A stretch of 64,000 bases of DNA from Rhyacichthys aspro (Eukaryota > Chordata > Actinopteri > Gobiiformes > Rhyacichthyidae), in NCBI GenBank assembly GCA_036850595.1, contig CM072160.1, forward strand, positions 9,031,906 to 9,095,905, given 5' to 3'. Positions 25,701 to 39,600 of this stretch are shown in pieces (positions within the stretch are counted from its first letter, which is position 1; every line of letters starts with the position of its first letter). A program made the position numbers and the translations under genes. A model generated the notes under the pieces. That model was given only the letters and a program-made list of their open reading frames with translations. It ran no database searches and was not told where the DNA came from.

Positions 25701-28700
25701 GAGGCCTCAAGGTTAGTGCCGAGTTCTGTCTTAATCCACTTTCAGTGACATCCTGCTGACAGGTTTCTCCATAATGCTTATCAGCTCTGTCAGAACTGTG
25801 TTGTACTCTGCCCTGATAATGCCGCTCATGTTTCTCACCAACATATACCATGGCTCTTTTAGGCTGTTGTATCACAATTTTTCAGTTTAAAAATGCTGAG
25901 CACAAGAGTATAATGATTAGTCTTCACACAGTTGTCTTTATACAGGAATAATGAAATGAAAATGTTCATATTTTTAGAACAGGACAATTAGTGATACCAA
26001 GTTTAAAATTAGTTCCTGTATCACCATATTTTTATTACAAGGTACTCATCTTGTGATCTTTGTTTTTCTGACACCTTTTCTGACAGGAGCTTGTCGATAG
26101 ATTGCATGTGTCCCACCAGCAGAATAGGCTTTCTTCAGTTCTTTTGTCTGTCTGTCAGTTTGCGTAACCTCCTGTGGATACAAAGGATTACTTTGTTGAC
26201 TTGGTTGGAAGTTTAACAGGATATTTTTGTGCTGGAATCTCTTGTCAATGGATGCATAATGTGCCTGGATTGCAGCTTCAGTTTTGCATTTGTGTACTGC
26301 TAAAACATCTCAAGGGAAATATATAGCATACTTGTAAATCACAGCAATAACAAGGGCAACAATCAGTTTTAATGTTGCCTTTTGGTAAAATGGTGACATA
26401 TTAGGTCAAAAAACATATTTAGCTCTATTAGTACCTTTTTTTAATAATACATAAAATTTGTCACACACACCTATGAAGTGTGGTGTGTTAATAATGATTA
26501 TTCTGTGTAATGTAATTTAGATGTTTTATAAGCTGCATGTCTTATTTATCCATTATTAATCTCATTGTATTTTTCTTTTGCCACATCCATAGTTAAAATT
26601 GTGCAATTGTCTCATTTAATGGGTTTTTAATCAATTTTTAATGCATCAGTGTTTTTGTTACAAAAGCCTGGCAGCTTTATTGACTTACCCTCTGCTTCCC
26701 TTAGCAACAGCCCAGCTCATAAGTACTACCTGGCCACTAGTCCAGTGAATGGCGCCGTGTTCCTCTCAGACACCAGCAGCAGGAAGGTGTTTAAGGTTAA
26801 ATCCCTCAATGTTGTAAAGGATGTAGCCAAGAATCTCGAGCTGGTAGCAGGCACTGGCGACCAGTGTCTGCCATATGACGACACTCGCTGTGGAGATGGA
26901 GGAAAGGCTGTAGAGGCTACGCTTACTAACCCCAGAGGTAAGTATTTTATTATACACAATATAGATGCCAGGAATATGCAGTGATGTTCTTCTTCTTCAT
27001 TCTGCAATATGTCATTTTTCTCTTGTGCGTTTTAAATCCAAATCAAAAGACACTCGATAATGAGCCTTTCTATCCACAGATAGGACTTTATTGTGAGATA
27101 TTCACATAAAACACTTGCTCTTTTTTCAAACTTTACTGTTTTCTTAGCTTGAAAGAGCATTAGAGAATGAGACTGTATTGATGAAATTTCTATTCTAATT
27201 GAATCAATATCTACAGTAGCCGTCATCTATTTTCATGTTTCTATTGTTCTCCATTATTGATTTTAGAAATCAATACTAGCATTAGTTTCCATTGCCATTA
27301 TTAGTCTTTGATTTTCACTGCAGCAAGAAGCCTTTAACTGCCATTTAGAGGTGTTCTAGCCTGAAAATTAAGTTACAGATAATCTAAATAAGTAATGGTT
27401 ATTTCCCCTATCTGTAGGCATTACTGTGGATAAGTACGGGGTAATCTTCTTTGTTGATGGCACCATGATTCGCAGAATTGATCAGAATGGTATCATCTCC
27501 ACTCTTCTGGGCTTTAATGACCTGACCTCTGCCCGACCTCTCAGCTGCGATGCTGTCATGGACATTTCTCAGGTACGACCCTCACTGACCCATGCAGCCG
27601 GTGCATGCTTTCAAACTTACACACTCTCCTTGACTGACCCTGCTCCTCACATTGAGGTTTTGTTCTGCCGGTGGAAGCTCCAAGCCTGGGCCCAGGCTGC
27701 CGCCAGTTCAATTTTGATCCAGACTTATTTATTGGCTGTGTGATAGCACGTTTGTTTTTCTGAAGGATTTGCGAGATAGTAAGGTAATTTAAAGTACTTA
27801 AAGCTTAAAAGTAAAGTACTTTATTGGAGAATTTGAAAACATATCTCAGGAACAGACTTAGAAACAACACATTTTACAAAACTGTGAACAAAGAATTAAG
27901 GAATGTCTGATCACTAAATCTTCATGACAGTGCTTGTCATGATAGTGCCTATGAATTTAGTACTGACAACAGACTTGAACAGCTTAAACATTTTTCTCAT
28001 AATTTTGTGAAACCTCCATCTCTGTGACTAATATTCAGAGAAGTTATCAATGAGTTATGATTTATAACAACAAAAAATGCTGATGGAAACCGAGTAATAG
28101 CATTGAGCTGGGCTAAAACAGATGATGGCACTGCAGTCCTGGGAACAACCATGCTGTGGTCAAGTGGTCACGCCCCCCCAGTCATATAAGTCTGCTGACC
28201 TACAGCTGTAGGGGGATGATGAAGATGACCTATAACCCCGCTGGCTACCAATTTATACACACATGTTCAGTGATGCACGCAAACACATACAGCGGCACAT
28301 AAGCAGACTTATAGCAGAGCATTACACTGTAGCATACAGAGCACTTCCCCCCAGGCAAGGACACTGTGCTGAGGTCACTCCACTCTCAGGCTCACCGACT
28401 CTCCTCTGGAGGTGAAAATAGACCCTTTTGCACTCTCCAGCTGCCATTTCCCTTGCATTCTTTATTTGAAGCAGGTAGTCCTCCACAGCAAAACAACAAA
28501 AGTTCCCCTTAATACGGTAAGTTCTTACATTGATAAGCGTAAACACAGAACCCATAGTCATAGCACAGTTGTAAAAAATGTGCACTAAAACATAGTAATG
28601 GTACAACTTGCAGTCAGATCCTTTGCAGTCTCAGAGAGTAGGTTTGTGTTTGTTGGAGGTGATGTATTCAGTGGAGGGAGCAATGCCTCTAGCTGCCCAT

Positions 28701-31700
28701 TTCCAGCCCCTGGGGAACTCCTTGGCCCTTGTAACCTTTCACTCACCGGCCCTCCACCACTCCCCACATATCTCCGTGTCCGCTTTTCACAGCCTCTAAG
28801 ACACAAGCCAACTCAAGGCACCTCCCGACAATGGCAAATCATACAAGCACTGCCAGCACAAGACAGTAAAAAGCATCTATTAAAAATTCATCCAGCCTCC
28901 TACTTCAAACACTCCCCAACGCCTCACTCAGGATCGGCATTTCTCTGGAGGAGCCTCATCACAGTGGTCATTACTTTTTCTGCACTTCACCTGTTTGAGA
29001 CTAAAATGACTCATATTTCTGTCGCTCATCAGATAAGGTCATTGATATCTTGCCATGCCATCTGTGCACTGCAGCAAAACTCACACTTAATTTTATGTGC
29101 AGCTGTGTAACCTTTCTCTCTTTTTTTTAAATTACCTTGGACAATAATTTGACCTTGTTTAAATATATTTTAACTTGTTTATACCAAGGTCTTGGTTTTT
29201 CACTAGTTGAGAAATCTGTTCCATTTTCTTTTAAAAGTCTTGAAAATCTTCTTGGCATGGCTCCTGCTGTGCTCAAACGTCAGTGGAGGGAAACCATGTC
29301 TTAAAACAGGAATATTTTTCAAGGGTGTTTGCAGCCTCGGAAAGCTCTATCAAGGCTCTGACTCTGACATTCAATTCAAATCTGAGAGCAACTTCAAATA
29401 ATGGCATGTAGTCATCTTCAAACAGGCATCTTGCTGCGTTGAGAAAAGAGTGAAGTAATTGCTAATGGAAAATGTCATTACAGTTCTAATAGAAGTTCAA
29501 ATAAATATAAAAATAGTCCTAGTTTGCTTCTGGTAAAGATGAGACCATTCTGGGTATTGTAGTTGCGGTACATGTTCAGCGGATAGTGCTGACAGCTGCC
29601 CCACTGTAAAACGGTGAGGCTGTGATCGGGTTACAGCATATGGGACAGCAGCTCGGGAAATATCCCCTCATCAGTCAGAGTGGCGTGAAAACCTCCTTAC
29701 AGGCAGCTCCCCTGAGCCACTCCACACACGGCCTCATGAAATATTTAACCGCCAGTGTTGACAAGAAATAGGTTTTAAGAAATAGAAAGTCTCCCTTTAA
29801 TTTCCCAAGTAAATGCATTTTCTGCTCTCTCAAAGGCAGCTTGAGTTCCCTGACAGTTCCATATTGTGACATGTGGCTAAATGTCTTATTATCTTAAACG
29901 CCTGCATTATGAGATGGAAATAATGTTATGAGGTGTGATGTATTCAGAAGTCTGTTCATCTCTGGGAAACAATGTCCCTATCTTAAACATTATAACTTAT
30001 TACTGGACATACTAATATAACATGCAATAACTCATTGTTTGAGAAAAATATCATATGATGAAGATTTTATGATTTCTAAGTAATTACAAGAATTTGGTCA
30101 CCTGGTTTGTTTTCTATTGTGACAAAGAAGACCTAAACCAATGCCAAGGCTGCATTTTTACAATAGGTTGCATAAAAAGTAATCTTGTCTTTGTGATGTA
30201 GACCCAGGATTAATCAGTTTCTTTTGTTGGTGCTCCATGGCTTGTATGGAAATATGGCTTTTTATATTATGCTCCTAAGAGATCCCTCTTGGATCATAAG
30301 TGAGAGGGAGACTGGTAAATTGGATGAATCCAATCATTTCAATTTGTTAAAAGCCTGATACATTGTTAGGAGAACAATAAGTCATCATTTAGGAGGCCTG
30401 AGCAGGCTATGCTTTCATTTTGTAAGTGTGCTCCAGTTTCTTTTCAAGGACTCATACAATATCTTGTCATTACAAAATTAATAACCCATACAGAGGAAAA
30501 ACAGTGAGGCAGTAGAGGTGAAGGATGCACAATTCCGGTCCTTAGGTGTCTCCAACTCTGATGATCAATTGCACTGTGCTTTTTCCAGTTATAATCTGAT
30601 CATTTGAATGATCTCTCCTTGTCCCGCCCTTCGTTTGCTGCTATTCTTATCATTTTTGATCTTAGAAATCATGTTTTTGTGTTTTCCTTTAAAGACTGTA
30701 TCCGCTGTATCCACTGTATTTTATTTCTTATCAGGTAATAAAAACCTTTTTGCTTCCAGCATAAGCTTGGATATAGGCCATTCTTTTACAGAAGTATCTT
30801 TTTGTTTTGCATTTGTGATTTTCTTCCTTGAGGGACTGCTACTCTTTGATGAAGTGAAAAATGTGTGGATCAATAAGAGCATTGCATATTACACAAAGCT
30901 GATATTTTTGTGCTTTGTCTTATAGGTGCGTCTTGAGTGGCCCACAGACCTGGCTGTCAGTCCCATGGACAACTCCCTTTATGTGCTGGATAACAATGTA
31001 GTGCTCCAGATCTCAGAAAACCACCAAGTCCGTATTGTGGCCGGTCGCCCCATGCACTGCCAAGTGCCTGGCATTGACCATTTCCTCATGAGCAAAGTGG
31101 CCATTCATGCCACCCTGGAATCAGCCAATGCCCTTGCAGTGTCCCACACTGGCATTTTGTACATCGCTGAGTCAGATGAAAAGAAAATTAACCGAGTACG
31201 ACAGGTGTCCACCAATGGAGAGATCTCTCTTGTTGCTGGAGCACCAAGTGGCTGTGACTGCAAGAATGATGCCAACTGTGACTGCTACTCTGGAGATGAA
31301 GGCTATGCTAAGGATGCAAAGCTAAATGCACCCTCTTCTCTGGCTGTGTGCCCAGATGGAGAGCTTTACATTGCAGATTTGGGTAACATCCGCATTCGCT
31401 TTGTACGCAAAAACAAGCCATACCTGAATCCACTCAGCATGTATGAAGTGTCCTCTCCCATTAACGATGAGCTCTATCTTTTTGACGCCAATGGCAGCCA
31501 TATTTTCACACAAAGTCTGACAACAGGGGACCATCTTTATAATCTTACCTACATAGGAGCAGGAGATGTAAGCAGCATCACTGACAAAAACAAAAATACA
31601 GTGATTATCAGACGAGACACTACAGGGTTGCCTCTGTGGCTCATGGTTCCTGATGGACGGACATTTTGGTTCACCATTGGCACCAACAATGCGCTGAAAA

Positions 31701-34700
31701 GTGTTGCTGCTCAAGGTCAAGAATTAGCTGTGATGACTTACCATGGTAGCTCAGGACTCCTCGCAACGAAAACAAATGAGAATGGATGGACAACTTTCTA
31801 TGAGTAAGTATGAGTAAAAGGTTTAGTTTATATTTTATATACATTAATGCATTGTGTAAATTAAAAGTAATATACAAGTAACAAAAAAGGTAATAGGGCT
31901 AAGCCATTGCAAAGGAACAATAGAATGGTATTCCACATGGTGCAGCATTTCAGCTCAGGATTTCATGTTCTGTCATGCAATCTGTCCCTTAGCTTAATTT
32001 AGTGTACCAAGGGATAGCCTGCTAACTGGATGATTTCATAAGTGTGATTAAGCAGATAGGCTGGCCAGGCATCTGTTACACCTTGCTGAAGGAATATAAC
32101 ACTTTGACATAAAATCAGCTGCTCTGATTAATTTCAGCAGACATGTATCACCTGTGTTTGATTTGGTTGCCATTTGAGACGATTGCACTGGAAAAAAATG
32201 ATGCAGTGAAAATGGCAAAGCAGCCAAGCATAGGGATTTCTCAAGGTATAGCTGATTGCCTCTGGCCTCAACAAATTCAAGTTCAGTGGGTGGTTAGAAT
32301 ATTCAATTATTTCTCTTGGCTTTTTGTAAAATGGCTGCTGGTATTGTCAGGTTTCACTGAGTACTGCCTGTTACATATGAAAAAGATAAGGACAGAGGTA
32401 CAGGGATTTTGCATTTTCTTTTGACTAAATCTATTTAAAAAACAACAACAAAAAAACTCAGATGTCAAATGGCATGAAAATCTGACTGTGTTGTTTAAAC
32501 AGCTCACCTATCTCAGCTCAATTATACTGAATTCTTCCTCCATATAAGTACAGATTCATACAAAAGGCTACCATGGATGACACTTTTATTACTGACTTCT
32601 ATGTCTTCTTTTGACACCTTCACCCTTCAACACACTGCCATCAAAGTCATTTCTATCAACATTGTTCTTTATATGGACTCTTGTTGCATGTCTAATTCAA
32701 CAAATAATATTTCTCTTTTCTTGTTTGCCTCCTACAGTTTTGCCAAGATTATATTTACCTCCAGGCCATTCCAAACACCAATCCTTTATTAAGAACCAAT
32801 AAAAAGTGTTGTTAAATAATTAGCTTTGAAGGTCACTTCACCACCCGGGGGTGCAAACAATAATTTGCTAGCATCAGAATGTCCATTTATCTCTGCTCAC
32901 CAAAGTGCACAGCTAACCATTTTATCCATATTAATTAATGTTTGCTTGCATCCTGTAACCTATAGATCTAAAACATAAGTTGATTGCAGAGGAAAAACAC
33001 AAGGACTAAGCGGAGTACAAAAAACAATGCATACACAGTGGTTGTGGCAGAACCCTTTGCCTCATCATGTGCATTGACATTTGCTGTATACACAGGTGCT
33101 CAGCCAGCTTCTGGCATTTTTGCTGCAATGATAAGTGACTATATTTAAAGGTTACTGTAAATCTATTAAATCATGCAGCATCCTAAAGGATGCCTAATAG
33201 CTGTTTTAGCCTCCAATTAAGGGGGCAGTTATGCTCATTTTTAATAGATGAAATTCAACTGCTGCGTTTACACAAATCAACGGCTTCAAAATATTACGAA
33301 AATTTCCTGTAGATCCTTTGTTAATGAAGATAAAACAGGTTCTGTTGCAGTGTCCAGTCATTAGTCAGCTGTGTTTTGATATTCAGAAGGAAGAAGTAAA
33401 AATAGGGGAATAACTCAGCCTGAGCACTATAAAGTGTGTCCAGACTGTTAGGTCCCAGCATGAAAGGTCACAGAGCTAGCATGTGACACAAGGTGATGCA
33501 ATCTGAATGGACTTGTGACTATCCAGGGGGAAAGCAGCCGTCTCCTTCTGCTGAGCGCCATGCCCCTGCATGCCCCTCTTGTCCAGAGAAAGTAAGCTAA
33601 TAGGCAGCTGAGTCGAAGCAGGCCAGAGCCATTAGAGCTCAGTGGTGAAGCCCGAGGAGTGGCTACAGCTCAAGGCCCTAATTGAGACAGTGAGACTTTG
33701 GGTCAGTGATCAAGCTGGGGCATGCAGTGTTGCTCTAGAATGAGATTTCTGTCGTGTGGACTATCTCTTTTGTGAAGTGGTGAAGGCAAACAGGAACAGT
33801 CTCTATGTCCAGTGAAAGGAACAGTCAAAAACAGCACACCCCTGATAACCCCCAACCTCAAGGTTAGAACGTTTTCACTGTAAAAACTCTCAATCTTTGT
33901 GCAGAGGGAGTCTCTTACTGGTGAAGTATTAGTAGTGCCAAAAGAAATCAGATGCTTTCAATATAAATTCATCTGCTATTTAGTATTTCCTGAAGTGCAT
34001 CTTTTAATCATTTAATCCCAGTCTAGTACATCTGAGATCAGATAACATTTATATTTGGGACCTGACGCCTCTCCCACTATTCCCTTGCATATTGGATATT
34101 TGAGATGCCAGTGCTGAGGAAATAACAGTAAAGCAGTCTCTCCCATCTCATTTGGTAGTCTTTAGAGTCTTCATTGTAAATTATGTACTGTTCACTTGCT
34201 CCCATTGTGGAGTGCTAGCAATCTAAAAGATTTCAAATGGTTCATGTTGATGCACTGAAATGAAACAATCTGGCCATTCATGTTCCTATATGTGATAAAC
34301 ATGTTGATCTGTAGATTGAGGAGAGACTGTGTCCCTCCAGGGCAATGCACCTCATTTCATAATGTACGGATAGTAATTTTACAATTTTACTGAAGGTGTT
34401 GATGACAATATGTGATACCAAGAGGAATGTGGCAGACTCCACCAAACGCTCCAAATTTCTTTTTGTATTTACAAGTAGATCAAATTTGTGTTGACAGCCC
34501 ATCATATTCACAATACATCTCAGATAATACAGCAGCCCATTTGTCAGTGTTATGAAGCTAGATGCATTTATACATACCTAACTAGCATTTATGATTATAA
34601 TCGATCAGATCTCAAACGTAAACCCTGCACATTTTCCATGCCACAACACTGTTTATCATTCTGTTGTAGATACTACTTCTCTGCAGTTTCAGATGACATG

Positions 34701-36583
34701 CCCTGTTTGCCACTTTTGGCTCTGATCAGTGTATTTCTTTGTAGGTATGACAGTTATGGGCGTCTGACTAACGTCACTTACCCCACGGGCCGGGTGAGCA
34801 GCTACCGAACAGATGCCGACAGCTCAGTCCGCATCCAGACAGAGGGCTCCAACAAAGAGGATATCACCGTCACCACCAACCTGTCAGCCTCTGGCACCTT
34901 CTACACGCTCATGCAGGGTAAGTGTCATATTGTGCATAAGTAGAACAGGTGCATTGTAACAACTGCTGAATCTAATGCCTATAAATACAGGTACTCTTCT
35001 ACATCAGTCCAAACATGTTTCTTTACTTGTTTTGATATTTAGTGCAGTACATTGTAAAGTATTGTATACACCAACCATAAAACATAGACAATATCTCTAT
35101 ATATTTTGTGTTTTTTAACTCATCACCTGTAAACTTGGTACGTGAACTAAGATAAAATGCCACATGGACTAGTTTACTTAGGAACTAAACATTAAATAAG
35201 TCAACATCATCAAGCACCACTGGCTAAATCAAACCAGAATGTATTGTCTTGCTTTGTAAACTACTCTTCTTATATTCACAGACAGATATTTGTAAAAGGA
35301 CAGCAATTGTTTTATGTACATCTTTACCAATATACTGGTCAAACCTGGTACAAAGCTTCTTTAGAGTTTATTTAAATTAAACATTTTGTGCTCTTCCAAT
35401 GTTCTTTAAGATGTTAAAATTTAAGAAGTTAAAAGGGCAAACCAAAGGGCAGTCTGATCTGATGACCCAGTCCCTTTGATTTTCCCCACAGAGTTAAATA
35501 TCTTCAAGCTTAACCAGTCATTCTATTGATCAATAGATTTGAATTTATAACCCAGGGTTCAGAGTTTATCCTTCTAACCAAAACATTTGACCTGATTTGA
35601 TCCTTCTCAATCTGGTTTCTGGGTCACTGCTTAGCAGAGTGCTACTACAATATTTTTGAATTTTACTAGGTAAGTGCCAGTTTGTTACCACTGTCGACAG
35701 GATTTTTGTCAGATTATTGTTGGATTGCAAGTATAACATTTCATTGTTGTATTTCCTACCCTATCTACAAGCTTCTCTCTCCATGCATGTGCTGTCTTTG
35801 CACACAGCTTGGTTGGAAAAATGACTTATCCAGACAACTTCTAATCAGGCAGTGTTTATTCTTGGTGATGTTTTGTGGTTGACTTTAAATGATAGCAGAG
35901 CTTTAAATAAAATGCCTTCTTGTACCTTTCATTTAACTTCTATGTTGAAATATCTGTAGACATACTCCTATGACTCCTGATTACAAATAGCACAGGAAGT
36001 GTTTAAAACCTATTCAGCTTGGTGCAGGTCCCTTCAAAGCTGAATTGTATTAATGCATCTGTATGAACTTCCCAATGTATCATCTGACCCCCTTTTAGTT
36101 GGGTTTACCCCAAAGGCCTTTGATTGACCCCTCAAGTGTCTGTATGACGAAGAGAGAGAAAGGTTGGTGCAAGGTCAGCCCTGGCACTTCTGCCCATTTC
36201 TCTTGTCTCTGCAGAGCACCAAATACTGCAGCATTGTGTGCACAGCAAAAGACAGAATCCCCTGCCTTTTAATAGTTTACAAAACATCTGAGCTCCTCGA
36301 CATGGGAAATTAAAATTGCATATTTGTATGTTTATTTTATTTTCATCTGTTAAATCCTTAATTAATGTGACATTTAATAAACCAATAATCTAGCACTGGC
36401 ATTAATGAGAATATTTTTCATCATAGTCTGTGCCAATGTACAGATATGATGCAGGAAGGAGGTGTTGTCTGATGAATGTGCATGAGATGCTCAGTGGAAA
36501 CATTAGTCACTGGTCTGGGGCTGGAACACAGGCTGTCATCACCTAGGGACAGTAACAGACAGGCTCAGATTTATCCCCTGTGC

Positions 36584-36625
<42 letters not shown>

Positions 36626-39600
36626 ATACAGTAAGTGTTTCACCCTGCCCTTTCAGTGGCCACAGGCAAGCTTGCAGCTTTGATAGTTTTCACTCCCCTA
36701 TATCCTCCAGGCTGCTGCAACAGCTGTAAAACTTTACTTTACTGGCGCTGTGAAACCTTTTCCTATTGATCTTCGTTGTCACAGGCCCAACATTATCGCT
36801 GGGTTCCAGTTAAATACTGCCGTTAAAGGCTTTCTTTTTGCTGAGCAGCCATTTTGGATCGTTATGTTTCTGTCTCTCAGTGCTGAATAATAGATTTAGT
36901 CTTTATTCATCAGGGAAAGGAGATTTCACCTTGTTTTTCTCTTTGTATCATAATCATAATGCATTATGCGTTATATTCCTAGATCAAGTTCGGAACAGTT
37001 ATTTCATTGGTTTGGATGGTTCACTGCGCCTTGTGCTGGCCAATGGAATGGAGGTGTCGCTACACACCGAGCCCCACCTCTTGGCTGGCACTGTCAACCC
37101 CACGGTCAGCAAGAGGAACGTCACACTGGCCATTGACAACGGTCTTAACCTGGTCGAGTGGAGGCAGAGGAAGGAGCAGGCTCGAGGACAGGTCACCGTG
37201 TATGGACGGAGACTGAGGGTATGGATTCACTGTACATGTGCCTACATGTTTATTTACAACCTTTTTTACTACAGAGTACACTATAGATAAAAGAGGCCTA
37301 CACTCAAGGAAGTACCCATGCCATGTAGCCAAAATAATATGATATTGCTTGTAAAAAAATTTTTTTTTTAATATGACAAAAATAATTTGGAGAAAAAAAA
37401 GCTTATTTACGCATTATTGACAATTACATGTAAATTAATAGATATAAAATTACATAATTACTTATGATTAAGTCCTTTTTCATTATGTGCCAGTAAGTAA
37501 TTTATTACTGTTTATTCAGCAAATCACAACTTTGGTTAAGTTAGTTTACTGGGGGTGACACAGCTAATGAGGAGGTACCACTTTGTCTGTCCCTGGCCCT
37601 ATCATCCCACTGGAAGTGAAAGCTTCTAATGTATGTTACAGACAATGCCCCCAGGGGTGAGATAGGAAATGGGAGCAGCCTAATGGCAAGAACAGAAGGG
37701 ATGAACAGAGAGGGAATCATTGAGTGACCTTGAGTGGCATGTCAAGTGATATTATGTGGGTGGTTGGGTGAGTGTGTGGCAGCATGTGGGTGGTGGTATC
37801 ACATAAAGAACAAAACAGAGGGATGCACAAAAAAGCAGCAAGAGAGGCAATGTGGCTGTGACTTCACAGATCTGCATTGTGCAAACAATGAGCAGAGATG
37901 ACGGCAGGAAGCCAAAATGTTGCCTGTTGTCTGTATCTAGAACACTGTGACTGCTCATGCAAAGCTTTGTTATGTTAGCTCTGTGTGGTAAACAGGTCCT
38001 CAGCTCACCCCTTCCATAGTGACACGTGACACTTGGGCTTTCCCCTTTCACCAACATGCACTCACAGCCTTCATAATTTATGTTGCTGGCGCACACAAAC
38101 TGTCACTTTGTACATGTACAGTAATGTACAGTAATGGGAGAACCTTTTTGGCTACTCCTGTAGCAATATAAGATATTTTATCTATTATTATTATTATTAT
38201 TATTATTATCATATTTATTTTATGGAATTAACAAACAGAAAAAAAACCTGTGTTTGTAATGTTGCATAATGCAGGGAAATTTTAAAGAGAAAAAGCATTA
38301 TGTTGGAGATAACTAAAGATCTTTGATTTGTGCATGTTGGTAAATTAAACATAAAAAGGTTAATCATAGGTGCTGATAAAAGGACATGTCATTTGTAAAG
38401 TGAAATGTTGTATATGTCACTCATCACGAAAGTCATTGATTGTTATTGATTTAGAGAATTACAGATTACTGTGTTGCTGTAATCTTTTACTCCTACATTT
38501 TTTTTATTTCTTCCAAGAGGATATGTTCAATTCAAAAGTAATTCCTCCTGAGTAGGTTTCCATTCTCATGGGCCTCAGGATCTTGGCTGTAAGAGTTTTT
38601 CCACTCCGTCAAGTCTTTGGCGAACCAGATCCTGAAACTCTCTCTGTCTCTTACACCTTATTTTCAGCTGATGGCAATCTCTATGTAAGCGCCCTATGTT
38701 AAGGGCTTCAAGAAACACCAAAGCAGAAGGACTCTGTAGTCGAATGGAAATGCAATTTTCACAGATATTATTCACTGATTGCTACAAACTCTAAGTGCTT
38801 ATGCTATTGCTGCATTTATGTGCTTCTTGGGCCAAGCTTTTGACTCAGAAGTCATTCTTTCAGCGTTGGCGGGTTTTCATTTGGAAGTTATAATGTTAAC
38901 TTTGGAAAGCTGTTTCGTCAAATTGGAAGATGGATATCTAATTGTATGGTTTTTTTTTATTGTCTTTTTTTTTCAAAATGAGACGGTGTTTACATGAATT
39001 AATTGCGTCTGATACAACATGAATGCAATACCTGTATGCTAAACATCTGCCGAGTGATTGATTTCCAACCATTACAACTTTTTCCCGTGTGCTTTTGTCT
39101 ACAGGTAAATATTTCTGGCTAAAAAAGTAGCGTTTTTATTTTGGGTCTGCGAAGCTGCCTCAGATACAAAGCCTGAAAGCAGCTTTGTCTCTACATTGAA
39201 CTGGACATGGCCTCAAGGATTAGTCTCTTCAGAGCTGTGATCACAGTGAAGCCAAGGGTCACTCTGTGCAGCCGTGTGAATTCAGAGGCAAAGTGTCATT
39301 TGAATATTGTTCTGATTATTGTAGGAGATGAATTGATTTTGTTGTTCTCGTTTCCCAATTATAAAAAAAAAAAAAAAAGCTAAATAAAATAAGAGTCATT
39401 TGTGCCTGGTTATTTTTCTCACTCAGCAGCAAAAATGAATTTAATCATCAATCTGGTTTCAATGTTTGCAAGAATAGGCTTACTTCCACCAAGACTTGCA
39501 TAAACAACAAAATATGACAATTCTTATCATTTTAATGTTTCAATGGCTGCTGCAGTCTTAAGATACATCTCCTCTATTGTAATTTAAACAGTAAAAAGAA

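Noticed and set aside
30608..30925. Hydrophobic 105-codon ORF just upstream of exon 30926-31803
   Set aside because: T-rich intron sequence ending at the splice acceptor; hydrophobicity follows from base composition.
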